Source: Aliiruegeria lutimaris
GTDB lineage: Bacteria; Pseudomonadota; Alphaproteobacteria; Rhodobacterales; Rhodobacteraceae
NCBI RefSeq assembly: GCF_900099935.1
Contig: NZ_FNEK01000008.1
Span: 1-64,000, forward strand
DNA length: 64,000 bases
Reading direction: 5' to 3'
The notes under the pieces are model-generated. The model was not told the DNA's origin. It saw nothing but the letters and a program-made list of their open reading frames with translations, and ran no database searches. This document shows positions 16,707 to 25,663 of the stretch, in pieces. The translations under genes and the position numbers were made by a program. Numbering within the stretch: position 1 is the stretch's first letter; the number at the start of each line of letters is the position of its first letter.

Positions 16707-17993
16707 TCACAACCCGAGCAGCCGGGGGATAAAGAGGGTCAGGTCCGACCAGAAGGCGATGACGATCAGGATCGCGACCTCGGCCAGGATGAAAGGCCAG
16801 AGTTCCCTGGTGATCGCCTCGACCTTTTCGCCGGTGACGGAGGCCAGCACGAAGAGGCAGGCGCCCACCGGTGGTGTCATCAGCGAAATGTTGAGCGCGA
16901 GGATGATCATGATGCCGGCATGAACCGGGTCCATGCCGATCTTGACCGTCAGCGGCGCGAGCACGGGGGCGAGGATGATCAGCGTGGCGTTGATATCCAT
17001 CACCAGCCCGATCACAAGCAGCAGGATCAGGATCAGCCCTATGATCACATTGGGGTTGTCGGACAGCGACAGGATCGTTTCGGCAACCGCCTGCGGTATG
17101 CGGTTGAAGGTCATCCACCAGCCGAGGATGGAGGCGGAAGCGATGATCAGGAAGATCACCCCGGTGATCCGGGTCGTGCGCACGGCGATCTGGTAGAGAT
17201 CGGACCAGCTCAGCGCGCGGTAGATCACCCCGCCGACAAAGAGCGCGTAAGCCACGGCGATCGCGGCGGCCTCGGTCGGGGTAGCGAAACCGCCCAGGAT
17301 AGAGCCGAGGATGAAGACGGGCAGGAGCGCGGCGAGGAACCCTTCGCGCAGGGCGAGCAATACACCCTTGAAACTCGGCCGCCCTTCGCCCTTGGGCAGG
17401 CCCTTGGCCTTGGCAGTGAGCGCGATCACGCCCATGCAGATGGCGCAGATCAGCAGGCCCGGCAGGATGCCGGCGGCAAAAAGCCCGGCGATGGAGACGC
17501 CCATGATCGAGCCATAGATGATGGCGAGCGTCGAGGGCGGGATGGTCGGACCGATGATGGAGCCCGCGGCTGTGACGGCGCAGGCATAGGGGCGGGAATA
17601 ACCGGCCTTCTGCATCGCCGGCACCAGCGTATTGCCAAAGGCCGCGCTGTCGGCGGTGGCCGAGCCGGTCAGGCCCGCGAACATGACCGAGGCGACCATG
17701 TTCGAATGCGCCATGCCACCCCGCATCCAGCCCACCAACGCGTCGGCGAGCTTCACGAGGCCTTGGGTGATGCCGGAGCGGTTCATGATCTCGCCGGCGA
17801 GGATGAAGAAGGGCATGGCGAGGAAGGGAAACAGGTCCAGCCCGGCAAACAGCCGGTCCGGCGCCATGGTCATGAAGCGCGGCCCCATGTCGAAAATGCC
17901 GATCATCCCTGCCACGCCGATGGCAAAACCCACCGGCATGCCGAAGGCGAGGAAGCCGAAGAAAGCGAGCGGAACCAGCCAGAGACCCATCAT
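16707..17993 (-). CDS. dctM: TRAP transporter large membrane subunit DctM
   Basis: A 428-residue membrane protein with about 12 helices, full length for DctM. The helix-loop motifs GMPVGFAIGVAGMIG near the N terminus, GEIMNRSGITQGLVKLADAL, MVASVMFAGLTGSATADSAA and PPSTLAIIYGSIM are typical of the family, which drives uptake with a Na+ or H+ gradient. The ATG (two tandem ATGs) overlaps the dctQ stop, so the membrane subunits are coupled. About 38 bases separate it from dctP, which has its own ribosome binding site. Confidence 0.94.
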   Translation of the reverse strand: MMGLWLVPLAFFGFLAFGMPVGFAIGVAGMIGIFDMGPRFMTMAPDRLFAGLDLFPFLAMPFFILAGEIMNRSGITQGLVKLADALVGWMRGGMAHSNMVASVMFAGLTGSATADSAAFGNTLVPAMQKAGYSRPYACAVTAAGSIIGPTIPPSTLAIIYGSIMGVSIAGLFAAGILPGLLICAICMGVIALTAKAKGLPKGEGRPSFKGVLLALREGFLAALLPVFILGSILGGFATPTEAAAIAVAYALFVGGVIYRALSWSDLYQIAVRTTRITGVIFLIIASASILGWWMTFNRIPQAVAETILSLSDNPNVIIGLILILLLVIGLVMDINATLIILAPVLAPLTVKIGMDPVHAGIMIILALNISLMTPPVGACLFVLASVTGEKVEAITRELWPFILAEVAILIVIAFWSDLTLFIPRLLGL

Positions 17994-18520
17994 TCCATTC
18001 CTCCGGCCAGGGTTTCGCCCGTGGATGTGGGCGGGGTGTCGTCAAACATGTCGTGGATGAAGACCAACGCCAGCTGAACACAGGCCAGCGCGGCCGCCAG
18101 TGGCACACCGATGAAGGGGTAGCCCTTGGGGATGGCGTAGATCATCGTCAGTCGCGAGAAGCCCCTCTCGACAAAGGCCAGCCCGTACCAGAAGAGCAGG
18201 AAGAAGAAGACGAAAGCGATAACGTCGAAAGTGATCGCGAGGATGCGGCGTGCGCGGGCGGGCATGCGGGAGAAGACGAACTCCACGCCGATATGCTCGC
18301 GATAGGCAATGCCGGAGGAGACCGCCAGCAGCGCCATCCAGATCATCAGGTAGCGCGCGAGTTCCTCGGTAAAGGTCAGCGGCAGCGGGATGACATAGCG
18401 GACCAGAACGCCGAGCCAGACATCGAGCACCAGCAACACCAGCAACACTACACAGGTGATTTCGACCACCTTGTTCAGTCGCAGGCTCCAAAAACGTGCC
18501 TGTGCTGCAATATCTGCCAT
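17990..18520 (-). CDS. dctQ: TRAP transporter small membrane subunit DctQ
   Basis: A 176-residue protein with four membrane helices, the standard size for DctQ. RYLMIWMALLAVSSGIAYR (around residues 53-71) is the conserved ARxxxIWxxxLGxxxAxR-like motif and is followed by the EHIGVEF segment. It is the first gene of the dctQMP-dpaL-carbamoylase operon. The promoter should lie in 18521-18700, an AT-richer stretch ahead of the terminator of the GNAT gene. Confidence 0.92.
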   Translation of the reverse strand: MADIAAQARFWSLRLNKVVEITCVVLLVLLVLDVWLGVLVRYVIPLPLTFTEELARYLMIWMALLAVSSGIAYREHIGVEFVFSRMPARARRILAITFDVIAFVFFFLLFWYGLAFVERGFSRLTMIYAIPKGYPFIGVPLAAALACVQLALVFIHDMFDDTPPTSTGETLAGGME

Positions 18521-18718
18521 ATGCGACGCCCCCGGGTCCTGTCAGCCGCATCAGGGTGTCAGCACATAATGCGACGGCAAGAATCGCGGGGGCGCATCGT
18601 GGGCAAAAGCAGAGGTTCGCTGCAAATTTGAGCAGGTATTAAGGTCGCGGGGCGGATTTCGTGCGGAGCAGATTCTAAACGCTAAATCAAATGGTTAAGT
18701 GCTTCGTGTTCACGTGTT

Positions 18719-18746
18719 GAAACCGGCCGCGCGAACGGCCGGTTCG
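18719..18746 (-). terminator. Hairpin terminator downstream of the GntR-GNAT pair
   Basis: AACCGGCCG (18721-18729) pairs perfectly with CGGCCGGTT (18736-18744) across a six-base loop. On the minus strand it follows the GNAT stop by about 35 bases and ends in TTTCAA. Confidence 0.6.
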
Positions 18747-18776
18747 GGGGGGCTTGCCCCGGGTCGGAGACGATCG

Positions 18777-19604
18777 TCAGCCCAGTTCGAGCGTGGCGAT
18801 CGTGTGAATATCTCCACCGGCTTCTGGCGGTGCGCCGCGATACATCCGGGCGGTGGAGAAGGAGCAGGTCATCCCCGCGTCACGGCAATGCGCCGCAAAT
18901 GCGGGCATCTCGCGCGGGACATCGATGACGAAAGTTTCGCCGGGTGCCCTAGCGGCGATCCCGTGCAGGAGGGACGTCGCGCTCGCCAGCCTGTCCGCGA
19001 CGAGCGGGCCGATCTTCACGCCCTGCCGGCAACGCCGCCAGGTGGCGAGTCCGGCAATCCCGTTGCCGGTGTCGAGCACCAGGCTCTCACGGTACTCGGT
19101 CGGTCGGAGCCAGGCGGACAGAAAGCGGTCCATGCTGTAGCCATTGGCGGCCGCGCAGCGCGCGATCATTCCGGGCATGTCCGCGGCGGTTGCGGGGCGC
19201 AGCGCGCCGTTCTGCCGGGCGATGAGCGGCCCTTCGAAACGCGCGGTCTCGGAGGACGCGACGAAGCCCGAACGCCGGTAGTTTTCTTGCTGATCGGGCA
19301 CACCATCCAGCCCGACCGTCCGGCCACCGGCATGCTCCAGGGCGTGTTTCCATAGCGCGAGGCCGATGCCGCGACCGCGGAAATCCGGGTGGCAGATATA
19401 GAGGCCAAGAAAGGCGAAGCTGTCGGAGTGGTTGACCACCGAGATCGCCGCCGCCAATCGGCCGTCCACTTCCGCGACGAAGAACCCCTCCGGGTCGGCG
19501 GCAAGGAAGGCTTCGGGATCGTCCCGCCCCGGGTTCCAGCCTTCCGTGGCCGCCCATTCAAGGACGGTTTCGAGTTCCGACAAGGACAGGTTCCGCAAGA
19601 TCAT
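18777..19604 (-). CDS. GNAT family N-acetyltransferase with C-terminal second acetyltransferase-like domain
   Basis: A 275-residue protein. Residues 1-130 form a GNAT domain: FLGLYICHPDFRGRGIGLAL contains the acetyl-CoA-binding R/Q-x-x-G-x-G/A loop (FRGRGIG), and NYRRSGF is the usual motif B. Residues 140-275 resemble the second domain seen in Acetyltransf_18-type proteins. It overlaps the GntR regulator by 4 bases and should be co-transcribed with it. Given the locus, an amino acid or amine could be the acceptor, but the substrate is not evident from sequence. Confidence 0.8.
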   Translation of the reverse strand: MILRNLSLSELETVLEWAATEGWNPGRDDPEAFLAADPEGFFVAEVDGRLAAAISVVNHSDSFAFLGLYICHPDFRGRGIGLALWKHALEHAGGRTVGLDGVPDQQENYRRSGFVASSETARFEGPLIARQNGALRPATAADMPGMIARCAAANGYSMDRFLSAWLRPTEYRESLVLDTGNGIAGLATWRRCRQGVKIGPLVADRLASATSLLHGIAARAPGETFVIDVPREMPAFAAHCRDAGMTCSFSTARMYRGAPPEAGGDIHTIATLELG

Positions 19605-20293
19605 GGGAGTCTGAATGCCTCCTTGAGCGAGGCAGGTGCGTCCGTCGGCTCGGTAAGGTCGAGCAGCGAGAGCAGGTCCACCAGGTGACTCGTCATCAAC
19701 TCCTTGGCGCGGTCGGCCTCATGCGCTTCCAGCGCCTTGAGCAAGGCATGATGCGCATGGCTTTCGCAGGTGGCCTGCCGGCGCCGCCAATAAAGCGCGA
19801 TGATGAGCGAGGAGCGTGCCACGAGTTGGCGGACGAAGGCCGCGATGGTCGCCTGGTTGGCGATACGCGCGATCTCGATATGGAAATCGCCCGACAGGCG
19901 CAGCGCGCGGCCGGTTTCACCGGCATCGAACGCCCGATGCTCCTCGTCGATATGACGCTTCAGAAGCGCAATGTCCTCCGGCGTCGCGCGGGTCGCGGCG
20001 GAATGCGCGGTGCGTGTTTCGAGCAGGGCGCGGGCCTCGAAAACCTCGCGAGCCTCGCGGATGCTCGGGCGCGCGACGAAAGCGCCGCGATTTGGTTCGA
20101 TCACCACGAGCTGCGCGTGGGACAGCGTCTGCAGGGCGCTGCGCACGATCGTGCGGCTGACCCCGAAAATCTCGCCGACCTCGTCCTCGTTGAGTTTCAT
20201 GCCCGGCGACAGCCGGTGTTCGTGGATCGCCGTGGCGAGGCCTTCGGCAACATTCCGGCCACGTTGATTGCTGGTTATGCCGATGCCGGTCAC
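19601..20293 (-). CDS. GntR-family transcriptional regulator (FadR/FCD subfamily)
   Basis: A 230-residue regulator starting with GTG at 20293, preceded by GAAGGGA. The N-terminal winged helix (about 10-75) includes LNEDEVGEIFGVSRTIVRSALQ, the recognition helix pattern of GntR proteins. The C-terminal FCD domain (about 80-215) carries the metal/ligand residues D..H..H: DFHIEIARIA and SHAHHALLKALE. It sits divergently from the ABC transporter operon across a 242-base promoter region that contains a GTATAC-centred palindrome, so control of that operon and of itself is likely. The inducer may be an amino-acid-type ligand. Confidence 0.9.
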   Translation of the reverse strand: MTGIGITSNQRGRNVAEGLATAIHEHRLSPGMKLNEDEVGEIFGVSRTIVRSALQTLSHAQLVVIEPNRGAFVARPSIREAREVFEARALLETRTAHSAATRATPEDIALLKRHIDEEHRAFDAGETGRALRLSGDFHIEIARIANQATIAAFVRQLVARSSLIIALYWRRRQATCESHAHHALLKALEAHEADRAKELMTSHLVDLLSLLDLTEPTDAPASLKEAFRLP

Positions 20294-20380
20294 GAGATAC
20301 TCCCTTCGTCTCCGTTCTTGTTAGGGCGCCGATTCAGTTGAGTGCAAGATTCGCGATATGTGTGCGCAATCTATTCCCGG

Positions 20381-20392
20381 ATTGTATACGAT
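20381..20392. promoter_or_regulatory. Candidate GntR/FadR-family operator
   Basis: ATTGTATACGAT is symmetric around GTATAC (outer AT/AT also match, one mismatched pair). FCD-type GntR regulators favour t-GTa-tAC-a-like sites. It lies in the shared divergent promoter region, 88 bases upstream of the regulator start and 144 bases upstream of the ABC ATPase start. Confidence 0.5.
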
Positions 20393-20535
20393 TTTCGCCT
20401 CAAAATTACACTTAGTGCCCGAAACCCCGCGCGGAACCCGGGCAGTTCCCGTTTGGCGCCGGCTCAGGGCCGAAACGCCTTTCCGCTTTTCGCGCGTGCC
20501 GGCGAAAGATCGGTTGACTGATAGCGGGAACAAAC

Positions 20536-21519
20536 ATGACCACCGGACAGGATCTCGAACTAGTTTCCCTGACCAAGCGTTACGGCGAAGCATTGGCGGT
20601 TGACAGCGTTGACCATCATTTCCGGAAGGGGCAGTACGCGTGTCTTCTCGGGCCCTCGGGGTGTGGGAAGTCGACGACGCTGCGGATGATCGCGGGGCAC
20701 GAGGATCCGAGCGAGGGCTCGATCGTGTTGGGCGGGGCGGATGTCTCGTGGTTGCCGCCTGCCAGGCGGGGCACGGCGATGATGTTCCAGAGCTACGCGC
20801 TGTTTCCGCATCTGAGCGTGTCCGACAACGTGTCCTTCAGCCTGAAGATGAAGGGGGTGGACGCCCCGGAGCGGCGCAAGAAGGCCGGCGAGATGCTGGA
20901 GCTTGTGCACATGGACCAATATGCCGACCGGCTGCCGGACCAGCTCTCAGGCGGCCAGCAGCAGCGGGTGGCGCTCGCCCGCGCGCTGATCACCAATCCG
21001 CAGGTGCTGCTGCTGGACGAACCGCTCTCGGCGCTCGACCCGTTCCTGCGCATCCGCATGCGGACCGAGCTGAAGCGGCTGCAGCAGGAGCTGGGCATCA
21101 CCTTCATCCACGTCACCCACAGTCAGGACGAGGCGCTCGCGCTGGCCGACGAGATCGTGGTGATGAACAACGCCGTGATCGAGCAGGCGGGCCCCGCGCG
21201 CGAGGTTTTCAACGCGCCGAAGACGGAATTCGTCGCCCGCTTCCTGGGTGGCCATAACGTGATCGCGCTGCCGCATGGCCATTTCGCGATCCGCAGCGAC
21301 AAGGTTGCGCTGACCTCGACGGCCGAAGGGCGGCTGGGCGGGCAGGTGATCGGGATCGAGTACCAGGGCGCCTATGTGCTGCTGACGATCCGGGCGGCGG
21401 GCGATCAGGAGATCGCCGCCATCGTTCCCGAGGAGAAATATTTCGAGAATCCGATGCAGCAGGGCGTGGATGTGGGCCTGTCGTGGGACGACAGCGCATT
21501 GCACCCGGTCTCGGTCTGA
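20536..21519 (+). CDS. ABC transporter ATPase, spermidine/putrescine (PotA) type
   Basis: A 327-residue ATPase. Walker A is LLGPSGCGKSTTLRMIAG, the Q-loop MMFQSYALFPHLSV, the signature LSGGQQQRVALARAL, Walker B VLLLDEPLSALDP and the H-loop HVTHSQDEALALAD. The C-terminal 80 residues form a TOBE-like domain, as in PotA/FbpC-type importers. First gene of a five-gene operon (ATPase, binding protein, two permeases, hydantoin racemase), divergent from the GntR regulator. By family the substrate would be a polyamine or a related small organic ligand; the racemase points toward a hydantoin or amino-acid derivative. Confidence 0.93.
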   Translation: MTTGQDLELVSLTKRYGEALAVDSVDHHFRKGQYACLLGPSGCGKSTTLRMIAGHEDPSEGSIVLGGADVSWLPPARRGTAMMFQSYALFPHLSVSDNVSFSLKMKGVDAPERRKKAGEMLELVHMDQYADRLPDQLSGGQQQRVALARALITNPQVLLLDEPLSALDPFLRIRMRTELKRLQQELGITFIHVTHSQDEALALADEIVVMNNAVIEQAGPAREVFNAPKTEFVARFLGGHNVIALPHGHFAIRSDKVALTSTAEGRLGGQVIGIEYQGAYVLLTIRAAGDQEIAAIVPEEKYFENPMQQGVDVGLSWDDSALHPVSV

Positions 21520-21558
21520 AGTCGGGCACGCAAGCCAAACCGCAACAGGAGACGGACC

Positions 21559-22842
21559 ATGAAAGATTTCACTACCCCCAAACTCAGCCGGCGCAGCGTT
21601 CTGAAAGGCGCCGCCGCCACCGTGACGGCCGCGGGCGCCTCGACGCTCGGCGCGCCAATGATCTGGGCGCAGAACATCAAGGACGTGACGCTGCGCCAGT
21701 TCGGCACCGGCGTGTCAAACCTCAATGAGGTGGCGCAGAAGGTGAAGGAAGATCTCGGCTTCACGCTGGAGATGACCGCGCTCGATTCCGACGCCGTGAC
21801 GCAGCGCGCCGCCACCCAGCCCGACAGCTTCGACATTGCCGATATCGAGTACTGGATCTGCAAGAAGGTCTGGCCGACGGGCAACCTGCAGGCAATGGAT
21901 GTCTCCAAGATCAAGAATTACGACAAGATCGTCGGCATCTTCCGCGATGGCAAGCTGACGCCCGAGAGCACCATCGCCCAGGGCACCGCGCCGCATAGCG
22001 TTGGCTTCACCACCGGGCCCGACGGCACCGAGTTCGTGGCCGAGGAATCCGGCTGGATGACGCTGATCCCGACCATCTACAACGCCGACACGCTGGGCAT
22101 TCGCCCTGACCTGATCGGCCGCGAGATCTCGACCTGGGCCGAACTGTTGAACCCCGAGTTCAAGGGCAAGGCCTCGATCCTCGACATCTCCTCGATCGGC
22201 ATCATGGACGCGGCGATGGTCTGCGAGGCAATGGGCGAGATCGCCTATGGCGACAAGGGCAACATGACCAAGGAGGAGATCGACAAGACGATGGCGATCT
22301 TCATCGAGGCCAAGAAGGCCGGCCAGTTCCGCGCCTTCTGGAAGACCTTCGACGAGTCGGTGAACCTGATGGCTTCCGGCGAGGTGGTGATCCAGTCCAT
22401 GTGGTCGCCCGCCATCACCGCGGTGCGCAGCCAGGGCATTCCCTGCGTCTACCAGCCGCTGAAGGAAGGGTATCGTAGCTGGGGCGGCGGTATCGGCCTC
22501 TCGAAGTCGCTTTCCGGGCTCGAGCTGGACGCGGCCTATGAATACATCAACTGGTATCTCGACGGCTGGGTCGGCGGTTTCCTGATGCGCCAGGGCTATT
22601 ACTCGGCCGTTCCGGAGACCTCCAAGAACTTCATGACCGAAGACGAGTGGGGTTTCTGGTTCGAAGGCAAGCCTGCCCAGAGCGACATCTCCAACCCCTT
22701 CGGCAAGGTCATGGAGAAGGCCGGCGCGGTGCGCGATGGCGGCTCCTTCTACGACCGCATGGGCGCGGTGGCCTGCTGGAACGCGGTGATGGACGAGAAC
22801 CAGTACATGGTTCGCAAGTGGAACGAGTTCGTCGCGGCCTGA
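21559..22842 (+). CDS. ABC transporter substrate-binding protein (PotD/PotF-like), Tat-exported
   Basis: A 427-residue extracytoplasmic protein. The N terminus LSRRSVLKGAAATVTAAG has a twin-arginine motif (SRRSVLK), so export in folded form through Tat is expected. The mature part is a type 2 periplasmic binding fold: LDSDAVTQRAATQPDSFDIA, TWAELLNPEFKGKASI (typical of Pot/Fbp-type proteins) and ECA-like GYRSWGGGIGLSKS. The gene is followed by a strong hairpin before the permease genes, fitting higher expression of the binding protein than of the membrane subunits. The ligand is unknown. Confidence 0.92.
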   Translation: MKDFTTPKLSRRSVLKGAAATVTAAGASTLGAPMIWAQNIKDVTLRQFGTGVSNLNEVAQKVKEDLGFTLEMTALDSDAVTQRAATQPDSFDIADIEYWICKKVWPTGNLQAMDVSKIKNYDKIVGIFRDGKLTPESTIAQGTAPHSVGFTTGPDGTEFVAEESGWMTLIPTIYNADTLGIRPDLIGREISTWAELLNPEFKGKASILDISSIGIMDAAMVCEAMGEIAYGDKGNMTKEEIDKTMAIFIEAKKAGQFRAFWKTFDESVNLMASGEVVIQSMWSPAITAVRSQGIPCVYQPLKEGYRSWGGGIGLSKSLSGLELDAAYEYINWYLDGWVGGFLMRQGYYSAVPETSKNFMTEDEWGFWFEGKPAQSDISNPFGKVMEKAGAVRDGGSFYDRMGAVACWNAVMDENQYMVRKWNEFVAA

Positions 22843-22903
22843 CTCGGCCAAGCAAGACAACCGGGGCAGCGGGTGCTCTTCCCTTCCGCGCCGCCCCGCC
22901 TCG

Positions 22904-22930
22904 CCCCCTTCCCTCTCTCCGGGAAGGGGG
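22904..22930 (+). terminator. Intercistronic hairpin after the binding-protein gene
   Basis: CCCCCTTCCC (22904-22913) pairs perfectly with GGGAAGGGGG (22921-22930), loop of seven bases. No T-run follows and the permease starts 26 bases later, so it is more likely an mRNA-stabilising or partial-termination hairpin than an operon end. Confidence 0.55.
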
Positions 22931-22955
22931 TTCCCCCGCCCAAGCCGGAGCTGCA

Positions 22956-23819
22956 ATGCGCAACTTGCTGAAAAACCCCCATCTGACGGGATGGCTGCTG
23001 GCCTCGCCGCTCGCGCTGGTGCTGCTGGCCTTCCTCGTGCTCCCGATCGCGATGATCGTGGTGGTGAGCTTCTGGGGGGCGACCGAGTTCTCCATCTACC
23101 CGGCCTTTCTGTTCGACAATTACGAGTTCCTCTTCGGCTCGCCGGTGACCTATTCGGTCTTCTTCAACACCTTCAAATACGCCGCGATCACCTGGGCCTT
23201 CACCCTGGTCATCGGCTTCACGGTGGCCTATTTCCTGGCGTTCCACGTCCGCACGCTCACATGGCAGGTCGCGCTCTTCCTGCTGTGCACCATTCCCTTC
23301 TGGACGTCGAACATCATCCGAATGATCAGCTGGATCCCGTTCCTGGGTCGCAACGGGCTGGCCAATTCGACGCTGATCTCCTGGGGGGTGATCGACGAGC
23401 CGCTGGAATGGCTGCTCTTCTCCGACTTCTCGGTGATCCTGGCCTTCGTGCATCTCTACACACTGTTCATGGTGGTGCCGATCTTCAACACGATGATGCG
23501 GATCGACCGCTCGCTGATCGAGGCGGCCTATGACAACGGCGCCTCCGGTTTCCAGACCCTGACCAACGTGATCATTCCGCTCACAAAGCCCGGCATCATG
23601 ATCGGCTCGATCTTCGTCGTCACCCTGGTGATGGGTGATTTCATCACCGTGCGCTTCATGTCCGGCAGCCAGTCGGCCAATGTCGGCCGGCTGATCTCCA
23701 ACGACATCGCGCTGCTGCAATACCCCTCCGCCGCCGCCACCGCGGTGGTGCTGCTGGCCACGGTGCTGTTGATCATCGCCGTGCTGCTGCGCTTCGTCGA
23801 CATTCGCAAGGAGCTCTGA
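22956..23819 (+). CDS. ABC transporter permease (PotB type)
   Basis: A 287-residue permease with six predicted helices. The start at 22956 (MRNLLKNPHLTGWLL) gives the usual short cytoplasmic N terminus; longer readings overlap the binding-protein gene and the hairpin. The EAA loop is EAAYDNGASGFQTLTNVIIP, with the conserved G, which contacts the ATPase. Together with the next gene it forms the heterodimeric channel. Only one base separates the two permease genes. Confidence 0.92.
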   Translation: MRNLLKNPHLTGWLLASPLALVLLAFLVLPIAMIVVVSFWGATEFSIYPAFLFDNYEFLFGSPVTYSVFFNTFKYAAITWAFTLVIGFTVAYFLAFHVRTLTWQVALFLLCTIPFWTSNIIRMISWIPFLGRNGLANSTLISWGVIDEPLEWLLFSDFSVILAFVHLYTLFMVVPIFNTMMRIDRSLIEAAYDNGASGFQTLTNVIIPLTKPGIMIGSIFVVTLVMGDFITVRFMSGSQSANVGRLISNDIALLQYPSAAATAVVLLATVLLIIAVLLRFVDIRKEL

Positions 23820-23820
23820 G

Positions 23821-24663
23821 ATGTCCGGCAAACGCCCCCGCAGCTTCTACATCCTCGCCGGGTTCTTCACGCTCTTCCTGCTCTTCCTCTACGGGCCGAC
23901 CATGACCATCGGCATCCTCTCCTTCCAGGGGCCGGAGGGTGGGTTGACCTTCCCGATGCGCGGCGTTTCCACCTACTGGTTCGCCGATCTCTTCCGCCAG
24001 CAGGCGGTGGGCGATATCTGGGGCAGCTTCTCGCGCTCGCTGGTGCTGGGGCTGATGGTCATGGTCACCTCCGTCGTCGTCTCGATCATGGGCGGGCTGG
24101 CCTTCCGCAAGCGCTTCGCCGGCTCCAGCGTGATTTTCTATCTCGTCATCACCTCGCTGGTGATCCCCTCGATCCTGATCTCGCTCGGCGTCGGCCTGAT
24201 CTTCTCGCAATCGGGGCTGACTGTGCACTGGTCCACTTCCGGTTACGGCTCCCAGCTGACATGGACGCTGCCCTTCGGCCTGCTGATCATGTTCGCCGTC
24301 TTCAACCGCTTCGATCCCAGCTACGAGGAAGCCGCCCGCGATCAGGGCGCCAATGGGTGGCAGACCATCCGCCACGTCGTCCTGCCCATTATCGCCCCCT
24401 CCCTCATCGGCGTCGCCCTTTTCGGCTTCACCCTATCCTACGACGAGTTCGCCCGAACGCTGCTCACCTCCGGCAGCTACAACACCCTGCCGCTCGAGAT
24501 CTACGGCATGACCACGAACGTCACCACGCCCGTCATCTTCGCCCTCGGAACCCTCACCACTGCCTTTTCCTTCGCAATCATCGCCATTTTTCTCGCCCTC
24601 GCATGGATCCAGGCAAAAAGACGCAAAAAGCAAGGATCAGACGCAGGCAAAGGGTTGGTCTGA
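23821..24663 (+). CDS. ABC transporter permease (PotC type)
   Basis: A 280-residue permease with six helices; the EAA loop reads EEAARDQGANGWQTIRHVVL. LSYDEFARTLLTSG near residue 210 is the segment (SxDEFxxxxFxxG) typical of PotC/YdcV-type subunits. The C terminus is strongly basic. It lies one base after the other permease and three bases before the hydantoin racemase gene, so all are in one transcript. Confidence 0.92.
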   Translation: MSGKRPRSFYILAGFFTLFLLFLYGPTMTIGILSFQGPEGGLTFPMRGVSTYWFADLFRQQAVGDIWGSFSRSLVLGLMVMVTSVVVSIMGGLAFRKRFAGSSVIFYLVITSLVIPSILISLGVGLIFSQSGLTVHWSTSGYGSQLTWTLPFGLLIMFAVFNRFDPSYEEAARDQGANGWQTIRHVVLPIIAPSLIGVALFGFTLSYDEFARTLLTSGSYNTLPLEIYGMTTNVTTPVIFALGTLTTAFSFAIIAIFLALAWIQAKRRKKQGSDAGKGLV

Positions 24664-24666
24664 GGC

Positions 24667-25311
24667 ATGCGTGTCCTGATCATCAATCCCAACAGCACGG
24701 ATTCCATGACGCAGTCCATGGTAGAAGCCGCGCGGGTTGCCGAACCGGATATCGATGTTCTCGGCTGGACATCCCATGATGGCCCGCCGGCGATCCAGGG
24801 GCCGGAAGATGGCGCGGCGGCCGTTCCGCCGCTTCTCGATCTGGTCGGGCGCGTCGGTGCTGAAATAGACTGTGTCATTATCGGATGTTTCGACGACACC
24901 GGTCTGGACGACGCGCGCCGAATTGCGCCCTGTCCTGTGATCGGCATCGGTCAGGCGGCTTTTCACATGTCGGCTCTCCGGGGCATGCGTTTCTCGGTCG
25001 TGACCACGCTTTCGGTGTCCGTTCCCGTGATCGAGGAAAATATCGAGCGCTACGGGATGGGTGGGTTCCTCGGCAGGGTTCATGCAAGCGAACTGCCCGT
25101 GCTCGAGACCGAGGATCAATCCGGCTCGGCGACGGGACGGATCGTCCAAACATCGCGGGACGCGATCGCCGAGGGCAATTGCGACTGCATCATCCTTGGA
25201 TGTGGGGGGATGTCCCACCTCGCGCCCGGCATTCAGCGGGAGTTGGCGCAGCCGGTTATCGACGGAGTAACGGCGGCCGCCAGGCTGGCACGGGCGATCT
25301 CGCGCGACTGA
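24667..25311 (+). CDS. Hydantoin/aspartate/glutamate racemase family protein
   Basis: A 214-residue enzyme. The two catalytic cysteine regions are visible: IIGCFDDTGLDDAR and IILGCGGMSHL. The N terminus VLIINPNSTDSMTQSM is characteristic of hydantoin racemases. These enzymes interconvert 5-substituted D- and L-hydantoins, acting upstream of hydantoinase and carbamoylase. It is co-transcribed with the ABC transporter and close to an N-carbamoyl-D-amino-acid hydrolase gene, consistent with degradation of hydantoin-type compounds. Broader Asp/Glu racemase-family functions such as maleate isomerase-like activity are less likely given the length and motifs. Confidence 0.87.
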   Translation: MRVLIINPNSTDSMTQSMVEAARVAEPDIDVLGWTSHDGPPAIQGPEDGAAAVPPLLDLVGRVGAEIDCVIIGCFDDTGLDDARRIAPCPVIGIGQAAFHMSALRGMRFSVVTTLSVSVPVIEENIERYGMGGFLGRVHASELPVLETEDQSGSATGRIVQTSRDAIAEGNCDCIILGCGGMSHLAPGIQRELAQPVIDGVTAAARLARAISRD

Positions 25312-25663
25312 GTTTCGACATTGCGGCCAGATTCTATTCCATTCCCCGTTCTCACGGGGGCTGTTCCGGCCAGCTAGGCCTCGCGGGAGTGTCGCGGCCA
25401 AAGGGTTTCGTTGCGTTCGCGGAATTTTCCCCGATATTACAATTATTACAGCAAACACCCCTCCTCACGAAATATACCGTTCATACGACAAAGCTGTTAT
25501 ACAGCATGTGCACTGGGAGGAAGAGGTGCACGGGGGGAAACACGACGATCCGAACGCTCTGGACATGTGTCTTGACGTGGCGGTAGCCTGATCTCTCCAT
25601 CCAATGAAAATCACTCCTGGGAGGAGCCTGGGAGGGTCTGAAACCCAATCTGGAGGAAAGATT
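25312..25663 (+). other. Intergenic region upstream of frcB
   Basis: About 350 bases, no gene seen. The second half becomes AT-rich, with GCTGTTATACAGC at 25493-25505 (5-bp arms around TAT) overlapping a TTATAC sequence that could be a -10 element. A repressor operator over the frcBCA promoter is plausible. GGAGGA just before 25664 is the frcB ribosome binding site. Confidence 0.4.
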
